Positions 26,349 through 35,077 of a stretch of DNA of 64,000 nt are shown piece by piece. The stretch's first letter is position 1, and each line of letters opens with the position of its first letter. Under the pieces are notes generated by a model. That model worked only from the letters and a program-made list of their open reading frames with translations. It did no database searches and was not told the DNA's origin. A program made the position numbers and the translations under genes. This DNA comes from DASSFG01 sp035547915 (GTDB lineage Bacteria; Planctomycetota; Planctomycetia; Pirellulales; JAICIG01), in the NCBI GenBank assembly GCA_035547915.1, contig DASZTS010000093.1:48415-112414 (forward strand), written 5' to 3'.

Positions 26349-27212
26349 CTAGCACGGCTGCCAAATGAGAATCTCGCCCTTGCCCGGCACGGAGGCGTCG
26401 CCCGTATAGCAGTCGTAGCGCCCCTTGTCGACCGCGTGCGGCAACGACACGCCCCACTCCCGCAAGCGCCGTGCATAGATATTCAAGAAGACCGGGTTTT
26501 GCGAACAGTCGAAGGCAAACGTCGGCAGCAGTTTGAGCGGCACCAACGACAGGATCGTGCCGCGCATCATCCAGGCGCCGGTGCGGATTTCGGCCCCGCG
26601 CAGCAGAACGATCGTCCCTCCCTTCATCTGTAAGCCGGTGAAATCCTTGCTGGGGCCACCGAGCACGATCGTGCCGCGCCGCATCCGCATGCCGACCTCG
26701 AGGCCGCTCGCCCCATCGACGATAATCGCGCCGCCGCGCATGCCGGCGAGACTTCCGCGGTAGGCGGCGCCCACCTGTCCGCCCGCGTTGCCGTGGATGC
26801 GGATGAAGCCGCCGGTCATTTCCGCGCCGATCCAATCGCCGGCGTCGCCATGCACCTCGATCGCACCCGCGCGCATGTGCGCGCCGAGATGCATGCCGAC
26901 GCCACCGTGAACCGTGATGCGTCCGAAGGTCATCTTCCGGCCGATCCATTTCACCTGCCGCAGATCGCCGTGCAGTTCGATGTGCTCGCTCGGCTCGCCG
27001 GCAATCGAAAAGAAATCGTCGAGTCGGCAGCGCCTCTTGCCAACGTAGATCGGGCAGGCGGCGATCTCGCCGAGCGACAGTTTGGCCAGCACGTCGGGCG
27101 AGAGCATCTCGGCCTCGAGCGGCACGGCCGGCTGCTCCTTGAGCGTGAATGTGAGGGGAGTCGTGGAGCCCAGACGAGCTTCAGCGGACTCGGTCGGCGC
27201 GGCTACTCGCAA
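26349..27212 (-). CDS. fwdC: formylmethanofuran dehydrogenase-like subunit C
   Basis: A 287-aa beta-helix protein with repeated G-x-x-G units (GRITVHGGVGMHLGAHMRAG, EVHGDAGDWIGAEMTGG, IRIHGNAGGQVG), the GltS/FwdC GXGXG fold. In the archaeal complex and in bacterial Fhc this subunit scaffolds A and B. It starts at TTG 27212, overlapping the end of fwdA by 10 nt, so it is translationally coupled. The C-terminus (ILIWQPC) is an unusual ending. It is the last gene of the minus-strand operon. Confidence 0.9.
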   Translation of the reverse strand: MRVAAPTESAEARLGSTTPLTFTLKEQPAVPLEAEMLSPDVLAKLSLGEIAACPIYVGKRRCRLDDFFSIAGEPSEHIELHGDLRQVKWIGRKMTFGRITVHGGVGMHLGAHMRAGAIEVHGDAGDWIGAEMTGGFIRIHGNAGGQVGAAYRGSLAGMRGGAIIVDGASGLEVGMRMRRGTIVLGGPSKDFTGLQMKGGTIVLLRGAEIRTGAWMMRGTILSLVPLKLLPTFAFDCSQNPVFLNIYARRLREWGVSLPHAVDKGRYDCYTGDASVPGKGEILIWQPC

Positions 27213-28828
27213 GCACGCACCTCCGCCCCTTCCAGGCGCCCGATCTCGACCGGATAGTTTTCGAATGACATCGTGTAGCAGTCTTCGAACAACGGCTGCA
27301 AGAAATCGGTGATCGTCTCGTCGTAGTTCGGCTTGACCACGAACTCACGGCCGTGAGGCGTCGCTCGGATATCCCCATCCTCGATCACGATCTCTCCCCC
27401 TTTGATCACATAGCGGGGATGCGAGAACATGCGGGCGATGTCGTGGTCCTGTTCGTAGATCACCAGATCGGCGTCCGCACCGACGCCCAAATGGCCTTTC
27501 TGCGGCAGGCCCAAGGCGCGGGCCGGGCCGGCCGAAGTGATGATGGCGATTTCGCGCAGCGTGTACTCACGGTTGAGTTCCGGCAGGCGAATGCGCTCCT
27601 TCGCCTTCGGCGAGAGCCGCCGCATGCAATCGTTGCGGAAATCGGCCGACATGAGCAACTGGATGATCTCCGGATAGCGCCAGAAGCAGGCCCCGTTGGG
27701 ATGGTCGGTCGTGAGGTAGATTCGCCACGGATCGTCGATCAACAGCAGAAGTTCCAGCCCGGCCGCCCATTGCACGGCATTCACCAGGCTGCTGGGGCGA
27801 TAGGTGTAGGGAACGATGCCGCAGCCGGTCTCGTTCTCGACGTCGAGATTGCCCCACTTGCGCCCGGTGAGTTTGTAGAGCAGGTGTTGCCACGGACCAT
27901 CGGCCGTGATGGTGACCGTGTCGCCGAACAAGACGGCGCCGGCATCGGCCGTGAACGTCGGATGGGCGTTGAAATAGTCGGCCAGGGCGGCGGTCTCCGA
28001 ACTGATCGTCGTCCAGTCGTCGCCGCCATAGGCGTGATACTGCAGGTGTGCCATGTGGGCCCGCCGGCCTTCCAGGCGCTTCATGGTTTCGAGCGTCGTC
28101 GTAATGTTGCCGGGCGCGCCAAGGTTGTTGCAGTGCAGGTGCAACGGATGCGGCAAGCGCAGCTCGTCGATGATCTGCGCCAGCCCCGATATGATCATGC
28201 CCGGCGTGAGCGTGTTGTACCCGGGAACGGGCTCGTCGAGTTCCTTGGCGTCCTTCCCCCACTTCCAGGCAGCCACGCCGCCGGGATTGACGGCCTTCAC
28301 GCCATACGCCTTCGAGGCCCAGATCTGCCAGGCCACCACATGCCGCGCGCGTTCGATCTCGCCGGCCTCGAGCAGGTCGAGCACGATTTCGTTGTTCGCC
28401 ATCAGCACGCAGCAGCTCTTGTCGACGATCGGGACGTCGCTCAGCTCTTCATGCGTGTGCTTGGCCGAAAGGATGGGCACGGCCGCTTCATTGACCGTGG
28501 TCCAACCCATGCCGGCGTAAAGATACCCCGTGGCGAAGGTGGTGGGGGCCATGCCGCCCAGGCCCGAACGGGTCGTTTGCGTGCGGATGAAGGCGGTCGT
28601 GCGGCGATGATCCTCGGGGGTCATCGCCCGGGCGAAATTGATCGCTCCGCCGGCGACATGCGTGTGGACGTCCACACCGCCAGGCAAAACAATCATGCCG
28701 GCGGCGTCGATCGTGCGTCCGCCCTCGACCGCCGTGGCGACCCGGCCATCGGAAATCGAAATATCGCGCACGACCCCGTCGAGGCCGTTCGCCGGGTCAT
28801 AAACTTTACCGCCTGTGATCCGCAGCAT
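27203..28828 (-). CDS. fwdA: formylmethanofuran dehydrogenase-like subunit A (amidohydrolase)
   Basis: A 541-aa amidohydrolase-fold protein that hydrolyses or forms the N-formyl bond of the C1 carrier and passes formate to or from subunit B. Dinuclear-metal ligands are all present: H55/H57 in DVHTH, candidate carboxylated K178 in YGVKAVNPGG, H230/H232 in LHLHCNN, H258/H261, and D375 in TTDHPNG. These match known FwdA positions closely, so the subunit should be active. It is separated from fwdB by 159 bp that include a family 2 repeat. Confidence 0.93.
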   Translation of the reverse strand: MLRITGGKVYDPANGLDGVVRDISISDGRVATAVEGGRTIDAAGMIVLPGGVDVHTHVAGGAINFARAMTPEDHRRTTAFIRTQTTRSGLGGMAPTTFATGYLYAGMGWTTVNEAAVPILSAKHTHEELSDVPIVDKSCCVLMANNEIVLDLLEAGEIERARHVVAWQIWASKAYGVKAVNPGGVAAWKWGKDAKELDEPVPGYNTLTPGMIISGLAQIIDELRLPHPLHLHCNNLGAPGNITTTLETMKRLEGRRAHMAHLQYHAYGGDDWTTISSETAALADYFNAHPTFTADAGAVLFGDTVTITADGPWQHLLYKLTGRKWGNLDVENETGCGIVPYTYRPSSLVNAVQWAAGLELLLLIDDPWRIYLTTDHPNGACFWRYPEIIQLLMSADFRNDCMRRLSPKAKERIRLPELNREYTLREIAIITSAGPARALGLPQKGHLGVGADADLVIYEQDHDIARMFSHPRYVIKGGEIVIEDGDIRATPHGREFVVKPNYDETITDFLQPLFEDCYTMSFENYPVEIGRLEGAEVRACE

Positions 28829-28925
28829 GAGGTGTTTTCTAGGGCCCGCCGTTGCTCGGCCGATCGTGGTTTCTTGGCGAATTGCCGGAATGGCCGCCGG
28901 TCAGGTGCGCGACCTCTGAAAGGTT

Positions 28926-28993
28926 ACCAAAAAACCGATCGAGGCATATCGCTTTTCCCGAATACCCACGACGGTTCTTGTCAGCCTCTAAAA
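28926..28993 (+). repeat. 68 bp intergenic repeat, family 2, copy B
   Basis: Runs from ACCAAAAAACCGATCG through ATCGCTTTTCCCGAAT to AGCCTCTAAAA. Its end overlaps the fwdB stop codon (28988-28990), placing the repeat inside the fwd operon between fwdB and fwdA. Confidence 0.6.
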
Positions 28994-30325
28994 AACTTGG
29001 GTGACGGCGGCGCTGCCGTTGCGAACCACCCAGTCGGGCTTCTGCTCGACCGCCTCGCGGATGCGGCGGATGACCTCTTCGTCGGTCGGGTATGGCGATC
29101 GCAAGGCCGGACGCAACGGCAGAGGCACTTCGTCCATGCGGTAACCGGTGCCCGGGGCGCTGATGCCCGTGACGGCCGTCGTGATGTGGATGCTCGCCAA
29201 GCGGCTGGTGTGCGTTACCTTGGGATCGAGCACGATGGTGGGAATCCTCGCCAGGTGGTCGATGGCCGGCTGCGGCATGGTAGCGCCGGGATCGGCACCC
29301 AGAATCAGGGCCGCGTCGACGTCGCCGCGCACGAGCAGGTCGATCGTCGAAAACTCGCCCGGGTTGTAACGCGGGTAGCCGCGATTGAACGTGATGCCGA
29401 AGGGATAGCCGGTGGTCCAACGCATGATGACATCGGCACCGGTGACGTTGCCATGGCCGCGCATCGGCATGGCCACGAACTTGGTGAAGGCGTTCAGCTC
29501 GGCGGCCAACGTCAGAAGGGCGGCGGAGTTCATGTGCTTGCCGCGCGTCATCGACAACCCCATGCCGAAAAACATCACGCCGAACTTGCACCGCTTCATC
29601 CGGTCGACCAGGTCTTGAAGCTGCTCGAGGGTCAGGCCGGTTTCGGCGACCATCGCCTCATTCACGCGCTGCCCTTTCACCAGGGCCCGCAAGAGCGTGA
29701 GTACTTCGAAATCCTTGCCGGGCTTCACCTGCAAGAAGATATCCGCGGCGGCGGCACTCTTGGTCTCGCGGATATCGACCAGCACCATCGTGCGGTCCTT
29801 GCGGCCGCGCGGCACAAACTTGCCCTTGGGCATCAAGCTGTATTTTGTGAAGTGCCGCGGATGGCACTCCGCCGGATTGCCGCCCCAATAGATAATGAAA
29901 TCGGCCCGGTTGCGTACTTCACCGAGCGTACACGTGACCTTGCCACCCAACTGGGCAGCGATTTCGGTTGGGCCGTGTCACAACGATGTGTGGCTATCGA
30001 CCACACCGCCCAATCGCTCGCTCAATGCAACGGCCTCGCGCTGGGCCTCGCAGGTGATGTTGCTCATACCATAGACGAGCGGCATGTCAGCCAGGTCCAG
30101 CAACTCTGCCGCCACGGCGATCGCTTCGTCCACGGTCGCTTCCCGACCGTCGATCAGTGCATCGGGATAGAGCCGCTCCGCCGTGTGGTTCAGAAACCAA
30201 GCCTTGCCCAACACGCAGGCGCGCTTGGCTTCGACGATGCGCTCTTCGTTCGCATGCAGTTCGATGTCGTCGCACACACAACCGCAGAAGGTGCATGTGG
30301 CGTTGTTGACAACGGTCAGATTCAT
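28988..30325 (-). CDS. fwdB: formylmethanofuran dehydrogenase subunit B with in-frame TGA (likely selenocysteine 116)
   Basis: Read through one TGA (29978-29980) this is a 445-aa molybdopterin oxidoreductase-type catalytic subunit. The N-terminal [4Fe-4S] motif C11-x2-C14-x3-C18 with C37 is intact. Residues 106-124 read GGVVDSHTSL-U-HGPTEIAA; the family has TSxCHGP here, where Cys118 or Sec is the W/Mo ligand in archaeal FwdB. After the stop the frame continues without interruption (TLGEVRNRADFIIYWGGNP, AECHPRH). ATG 30325 is the start. The alternatives, nonsense mutation or two split genes, are less likely because everything else is conserved. selD is at 38.4-39.4 kb; selA, selB and tRNA-Sec are not in the window. 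Confidence 0.85.
29934..29981 (-). promoter_or_regulatory. candidate bacterial SECIS hairpin after the fwdB TGA
   Basis: Immediately 3' of the UGA on the minus strand, GCCCAAC (29973-29967) pairs with GUUGGGU (29951-29945) around a 15-nt loop. A lower stem GUGAC (29981-29977, containing the UGA) can pair with GUCAC (29938-29934). Bacterial SECIS elements are coding hairpins in this position. The loop does not obviously match the E. coli fdhF apical loop, but these are poorly conserved between phyla. Confidence 0.5.
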
Positions 30326-30408
30326 GTCGACTCCTGGCTCGTTTTGTCGTTCGCAGTCTGTTCGACGGCCGTCGTATCGTCCGCACGGGACGAAGGGATG
30401 GTGAAAGT

Positions 30409-30561
30409 TCAGCCCAGCGCCCGTCCCTGACAGCTTCCCCGCACCCGGCGCGGCATGAACCGCCCCGTCTCCACCTCTTCCCAGGCGGAAAAGTCGGCCG
30501 ACTCGGTTGGCGCGGCAAAGTGCGGGCTTTGGTCACCCGCGACGTTCGTTTCTCGTTGCAT
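30409..30561 (-). CDS. 50-aa conserved-looking protein inside the fwd operon
   Basis: A small ORF from ATG 30561 with AGAGGGGGG about 8 nt upstream. It encodes MQRETNVAGDQSPHFAAPTE, then SADFSAWEEVETGRFMPRRV and RGSCQGRALG. The Trp/acidic centre followed by FMPRRVRGSCQGRALG looks like a constrained peptide rather than chance. It sits between fwdD and fwdB in the same orientation. Role unknown; one Cys and a basic tail would suit a small assembly or cofactor-related protein, but that is speculation. Confidence 0.55.
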   Translation of the reverse strand: MQRETNVAGDQSPHFAAPTESADFSAWEEVETGRFMPRRVRGSCQGRALG

Positions 30562-30615
30562 CGTCAAATCCCCCTCTTTTCCAACTTCGTTCTCTTGCCA
30601 CCGGCGGCCAGCCGT

Positions 30616-30960
30616 TCAGCCCTTCTTCACGGGTTCGACTTCGACATCCCACCCTTTCGACAAAGGCATGCCCGTTCCATCAGTGCTTCCGCCCATCAGT
30701 CGGCAGGTAGGCGGCCCATAGGGAACGAACAACATGCCTTCCGGGATGTTTCCTTTCTCACATTGAAAGACGGCTTCGCCAAACTCGGTCCGCACGACAA
30801 CTGAATCTCCCTGAGAGATGCCCAGCGACTCCATGTCGGACTGGTGCATCGTGAGCGTGTTGACGATCGCCTGGTATTCCTCGTTCTCCTTGCCCACGTT
30901 GATCTGCGCACCCTGCTTTGCCGTTCGCGAGGGATTAAGCAGGAACCGCCTGACCGTCAT
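30616..30960 (-). CDS. fwdD: formylmethanofuran dehydrogenase subunit D (molybdopterin dinucleotide-binding)
   Basis: A 114-aa protein of the molydop_binding fold: FLLNPSRTAKQGAQINVGKE, then YQAIVNTLTMHQSDMESLGI, SQGDSVVVRTEFGEAVF and EGMLFVPYGPPTCRLMGGST. This domain caps the bis-pterin W/Mo cofactor together with FwdB. ATG 30960 is chosen; the longer frame to 31113 lacks family similarity. GGAG lies ~13 nt upstream. Proteobacterial Fhc complexes lack this subunit, so its presence argues for a cofactor-bearing enzyme. It is first gene of the operon. Confidence 0.88.
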   Translation of the reverse strand: MTVRRFLLNPSRTAKQGAQINVGKENEEYQAIVNTLTMHQSDMESLGISQGDSVVVRTEFGEAVFQCEKGNIPEGMLFVPYGPPTCRLMGGSTDGTGMPLSKGWDVEVEPVKKG

Positions 30961-31010
30961 AAACCGAACCGCTCCAAAAACTAAGGCCCAGTGCTCGAAT
31001 GCCCGCTTCG

Positions 31011-31040
31011 ATCTTATCCCACCGGCACCGGCCTCTGCAA
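31011..31040 (-). promoter_or_regulatory. candidate promoter for the fwd operon
   Basis: Minus strand: TTGCAG (31040-31035), 18 nt, TAAGAT (31016-31011), placing transcription start about 45 nt before the fwdD ATG. Each hexamer matches the sigma70 consensus at four of six positions. It lies in the intergenic region shared with the divergent polA. Confidence 0.35.
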
Positions 31041-31190
31041 TGATCATTTCCCGCGCCGTAGCCCGCGCCGCGATAACCGCACGGCGGCGCTCTGCGTGTG
31101 GGCCTGCCTTCATTTTCCAGTCCGCGGTCGAACCGATATGCTGGAGCCATCGGTCGAGTTCTCCGCATCAAGCCCAATGGTTGCTCGTTG

Positions 31191-34064
31191 ATGACTACCC
31201 GTTCGCGTCAAATCAGGCTGCCCGGCTTAGCGGAGACCGACGACGAAGGATCGGCGCCACCGACCGAGAGCACATCGGAGCCTGCAAAGCAGTCTCCGCC
31301 GGCGGTGCCGTCGCCCAGCCGCGCCCAAGAGCGCGCCGCGCAGCCGTGCGAACTCGGTCCGCCGCTCGTGCGGCCGACGAGCCTGGCGGGACAGACGGTG
31401 TATGTGATCGATGCGAACTCGCTGATCTTCCAGGTATTTCACGCCATTCCGGAGATGACCAGCCCCCGGGGTGAGCCGGTCAACGCTGTATTTGGGTTCG
31501 TCCGCGACATCCTCTATATCGCTCAGGAGAAGGAACCGAACTACCTGTTCTGCGCGTTCGATATGGCGGGGCCGACCTTTCGCCACGAGCTTTACGCCGA
31601 CTACAAGGTGCATCGGACCGAAATGCCCGACGAATTGGTGCCGCAATTCCCGGCTATCCGCCGCGTGCTGGAAACCCTCGGCGTGCCGATCTTGGAACTG
31701 GAGGGTTTCGAGGCCGACGATATCCTGGCCACGCTGGCCCGCGTGACGGAGGAGCTGGGGGGCGAGTGTTTCCTGGTCACCGCCGACAAGGATTGCCGGC
31801 AGCTCATCACCGAACGCGTGAAAGTCTACAACGTCCGCAAGAATCTGATCTACGACGCTGCCGAATTGGCAAAGGAATGGGGTGTCGCTCCCGGCCAGGT
31901 CGTCGACTTTCAGGCGCTGGTCGGCGATCCGGTCGACCATGTGCCGGGCGTGCCGCTCATCGGCCCCAAGATTGCCAGGGAGCTGCTCCAGAAATACGGC
32001 ACGCTCGAAGGGGTGCTCGACCATGCCCACGAGGTGTCGGGAGCGAAGCGCAAACAGAATCTCATCGATTCGCGCGAGCAAGCCTTGCTCAGCCGACAGC
32101 TCGTTCGGCTGGATTCTCAAGTGCCGATCGAGATCGATTGGGCCCGCGGCCGGCTGGGCGGTTTCGATCGCGAACGCGCGCTGGCCATCTTCGCCGAGTA
32201 CGGCTTCCACCGCTTCGGCGAACAGCTCAAGCAGCTCAACGTCAGCGAGGCGCCGCCTACCTGGCAGGCCGATTATCGGCTGGTGAACACGCCGGCCGCA
32301 TTCGACGAGTTTCTGGCGGCACTCCGGCGGCAGTCGTGCATCTCCATCGACACCGAGACGACGAGCGCTGCGGCGACGCAGGCCGACCTGGTCGGTTTTT
32401 CCTTCGCCTGGCATCCGGGCGAGGCTTATTACCTGCCCGTTCGCGCGCCGGTCGGCGAGCCTCGGCTCGACGTCGACGCGGTGCTCGCGGGGCTGCGGCC
32501 CATTTTGGAAGATCCGGCCGTCAGCAAGATCGGCCAGAACCTGAAGTACGAGATCCTCGTGCTCCGCGCGGCCGGTATCGAGTTGAAGGGACTCACCTTC
32601 GATAGCATGGTAGCCAGCTACCTGCTCGATGCGGGTGAACGCAACCACAATCTGGATGAGTTGGCCCAGCGTTATCTGAACCACGCCACCATCCGCATCA
32701 CCGAGTTGATCGGCACGGGCAAGGACCAAAAGCGGATGGACGAAGTGCCGTTGGCCGCCATCGCGTCGTATGCCGGCGAAGACGCGGATGTGCCTTTGCG
32801 GCTGATGCCGATCCTCGCACCCAGATTGAGCGAACAGGGCCTGAGCAGCCTCTTCGACGATCTCGAGCTGCCGCTCATCGACGTGCTGGCCGAGATGGAG
32901 CACAACGGTATCCGTGTCGACGTCGAGCGGCTGAAGGAACTGAGCGACCAATACGGCGAGCGCCTGGCCAGGCTCGAAAGGGAGATTTACGAACTGGCGG
33001 GACACCCGTTCAACATAGGCTCGACCAAGCAGTTGCAGCAGGTGCTCTTCGAGGAACAAAAACTGCCGGTCATCAGCAAGGGAAAGACCGGACCGAGCAC
33101 CGACGTGAGCGTGCTCGAAGAACTGGCCGAACATCATCCCCTGCCGGCCAAGATCATCGAGTACCGGCAATTTGCCAAGCTCAAGAACACCTATGTCGAT
33201 GCCTTGCCGGAACTGATCAATCCTCGCACGGGACGGGTCCATGCCTCGTTTCAGCAGGCGGTCGCGGCCACCGGCCGACTGAGCTCCAGCGACCCGAATC
33301 TCCAGAATATTCCGATCCGCACCGACGATGGGCGCGCCATTCGCTCCGCGTTTTGGCCCGCCCATGAAGGCTGGAGCTTGCTGGCGGCCGACTATTCACA
33401 GATCGAGCTGCGCGTGCTGGCACACTTCTCGGGCGACGAAACACTTTGTGCCGCTTTCGCTTCCGACGAAGACGTTCACGCACGCGTGGCCAGCCAAGTG
33501 TATGGCGTACCGCTGGAAGAGGTGACCGCCGAGATGCGGCGCACGGCGAAAGCAGTCAACTTCGGCGTAATTTATGGGCAGAGCCCCTTCGGTCTCGCCA
33601 AAGCTTTGGGCATTGAACAGGACGTCGCGGCGACGTTCATCAGCAATTATTTCGATCGTCATCGGGGGGTGGAAGAATTCCTACGCCAAATACTGGTAGA
33701 ATGCCGGGAAAAGGGGTATGTTAATACCATCTTGGGGCGGCGGCGAGCTATCCGCGGTGTGCGTCCGGATCCCGGTCGACAGCGTAACCTCTCTGAGCGG
33801 ACTGCCATTAATACGGTGATCCAGGGCTCGGCGGCCGACTTGATCAAGTTGGCAATGATCGCCGTCCATCGCCGCATGAGTCGCGAGGGAGTGCACTCGA
33901 AGCTGCTGCTGCAAATCCACGATGAATTGGTGTTCGAAGTTGCGCCCGACGAAGTCGAGCGGATGAAAGAGCTTGTCGTCGCAGAGATGGCCGGAGTGAG
34001 GCAGCTCGCGGTACCGCTCAAGGTGGATGTTGCGGTCGGCCGGAACTGGGCCGAAGCGGAATGA
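31191..34064 (+). CDS. polA: DNA polymerase I
   Basis: A 957-aa repair and Okazaki-fragment polymerase. ATG 31191 is chosen; the open frame back to 31098 is outside the family. After a ~65-residue low-complexity extension come the 5' nuclease (from VYVIDANSLIF, D74), the 3'-5' exonuclease (ExoI D387/E389 in DTETT; ExoIII Y527-D531) and polymerase (D734 in DYSQIELR, AKAVNFGVIYGQS, D911 in HDELVFE). ExoII reads NLKYE, with E454 where E. coli has D424, a conservative change at a proofreading metal ligand. Divergent from the fwd operon. Confidence 0.95.
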   Translation: MTTRSRQIRLPGLAETDDEGSAPPTESTSEPAKQSPPAVPSPSRAQERAAQPCELGPPLVRPTSLAGQTVYVIDANSLIFQVFHAIPEMTSPRGEPVNAVFGFVRDILYIAQEKEPNYLFCAFDMAGPTFRHELYADYKVHRTEMPDELVPQFPAIRRVLETLGVPILELEGFEADDILATLARVTEELGGECFLVTADKDCRQLITERVKVYNVRKNLIYDAAELAKEWGVAPGQVVDFQALVGDPVDHVPGVPLIGPKIARELLQKYGTLEGVLDHAHEVSGAKRKQNLIDSREQALLSRQLVRLDSQVPIEIDWARGRLGGFDRERALAIFAEYGFHRFGEQLKQLNVSEAPPTWQADYRLVNTPAAFDEFLAALRRQSCISIDTETTSAAATQADLVGFSFAWHPGEAYYLPVRAPVGEPRLDVDAVLAGLRPILEDPAVSKIGQNLKYEILVLRAAGIELKGLTFDSMVASYLLDAGERNHNLDELAQRYLNHATIRITELIGTGKDQKRMDEVPLAAIASYAGEDADVPLRLMPILAPRLSEQGLSSLFDDLELPLIDVLAEMEHNGIRVDVERLKELSDQYGERLARLEREIYELAGHPFNIGSTKQLQQVLFEEQKLPVISKGKTGPSTDVSVLEELAEHHPLPAKIIEYRQFAKLKNTYVDALPELINPRTGRVHASFQQAVAATGRLSSSDPNLQNIPIRTDDGRAIRSAFWPAHEGWSLLAADYSQIELRVLAHFSGDETLCAAFASDEDVHARVASQVYGVPLEEVTAEMRRTAKAVNFGVIYGQSPFGLAKALGIEQDVAATFISNYFDRHRGVEEFLRQILVECREKGYVNTILGRRRAIRGVRPDPGRQRNLSERTAINTVIQGSAADLIKLAMIAVHRRMSREGVHSKLLLQIHDELVFEVAPDEVERMKELVVAEMAGVRQLAVPLKVDVAVGRNWAEAE

Positions 34065-34204
34065 ACGTCGACGTGAATGTCGCGGACGAATAAGTGTCAC
34101 AGATTGGTTTTGCAGCGGGGTGAAGTGTCCTGCGAAGTGCAAGCGCACGGCAGCGTCTTTGGCCCCGTTGATGACCACAACGGTGGGCGGTGTCCGCCCT
34201 GTTT

Positions 34205-34843
34205 ATGAAAATAATCGGCCTGCTGGGCGGAGTTGCCAGCGGGAAAAGCCTGGTGGCGGAGCAGTTTCGCGCCTTAGGGGCCGGGCTGCTCGACGGCGAC
34301 CGCGCCGGACACGACGTGCTGCGGTTGACCGACGTGAAACAATTGGTGCGCGAGCGTTGGGGGCAGGGCGTGTTCGCCGACGACGGAGAAGTCGATCGCC
34401 GGGCGCTGGGACGGATCGTGTTCGACACGTCACCGACCGGGCGACGCGAATTGGAGTATTTGGAAAGGATCACGCACCCTCGCATCACCGATCGTTTGCG
34501 CGAACAGGCAGCGAAGCTGACGACGACGGGGCTGATGGTGGCGATTCTCGATGCGCCGGTCATGTTGAAGGCCGGTTGGGACGCCCTGTGCGACCACATC
34601 GTGTTTGTTGAAGCGCCGCAGGAGACACGTCGAGCCCGAGCGCTTGCGCGCGGCTGGCGTCAGGAGGACATTGCCGCACGAGAATCGGTCCAGGAACCAT
34701 TGGAAGTCAAACGCCGCCGCGCCGACTTCCTCATCGATAATTCCGGCAGCGCCGAACAGACGCTCGAGCAGGTACAACACCTGTGGAACCTGTTCACGGC
34801 GCCATCAACGGATTCGATGACACGAAATCCGACGACTTCATAG
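34205..34843 (+). CDS. coaE: dephospho-CoA kinase
   Basis: A 212-aa P-loop kinase that performs the last step of CoA synthesis (dephospho-CoA + ATP). Walker A is GGVASGKS at residues 8-15; the LDGDRAGHDVL segment replaces the usual DADxxxH motif, and YLERITHPRI and VLDAPV-type (AILDAPVML) strands follow. ATG 34205 is preferred over TTG 34190. It lies 140 bp after polA on the same strand. Confidence 0.92.
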   Translation: MKIIGLLGGVASGKSLVAEQFRALGAGLLDGDRAGHDVLRLTDVKQLVRERWGQGVFADDGEVDRRALGRIVFDTSPTGRRELEYLERITHPRITDRLREQAAKLTTTGLMVAILDAPVMLKAGWDALCDHIVFVEAPQETRRARALARGWRQEDIAARESVQEPLEVKRRRADFLIDNSGSAEQTLEQVQHLWNLFTAPSTDSMTRNPTTS

Positions 34844-35077
34844 ACCACGTTCGACTTCGGTTAGCATATCGTCCCTTCTCCGTGTCCTGTCGATTCCGCG
34901 CACGTTTCGAATCAATTCAGATCAATTCAAAAACCTGTATAGCTCGTCATTTTTCCGCGCAGTCCATTCTTTTTCATTCGCTCTTCGTGTAATCTATAAG
35001 GAACCTACCCTCCGACGCCTTCCGTGCGTTGGTTCGCTTTCCGTTCGCGAATGGCCCACCTTCGGGAGTTCATATTC

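Noticed and set aside
28988..30325. fwdB as two separate genes or a simple nonsense pseudogene
   Set aside because: The frame is the same on both sides of the TGA, no start with a ribosome-binding site exists after it, all other family residues are conserved, and the TGA falls on the one codon where Sec is known in the family.
27353..30430. 1025-codon open frame on the plus strand, antisense to the fwd operon
   Set aside because: The minus strand encodes fwdA, fwdB and fwdC with clear motifs. The plus-strand frame is a GC-rich codon shadow with no recognisable domain.
31227..33365. 712-codon open frame antisense to polA
   Set aside because: polA motifs are complete on the other strand; the antisense translation has no family pattern.
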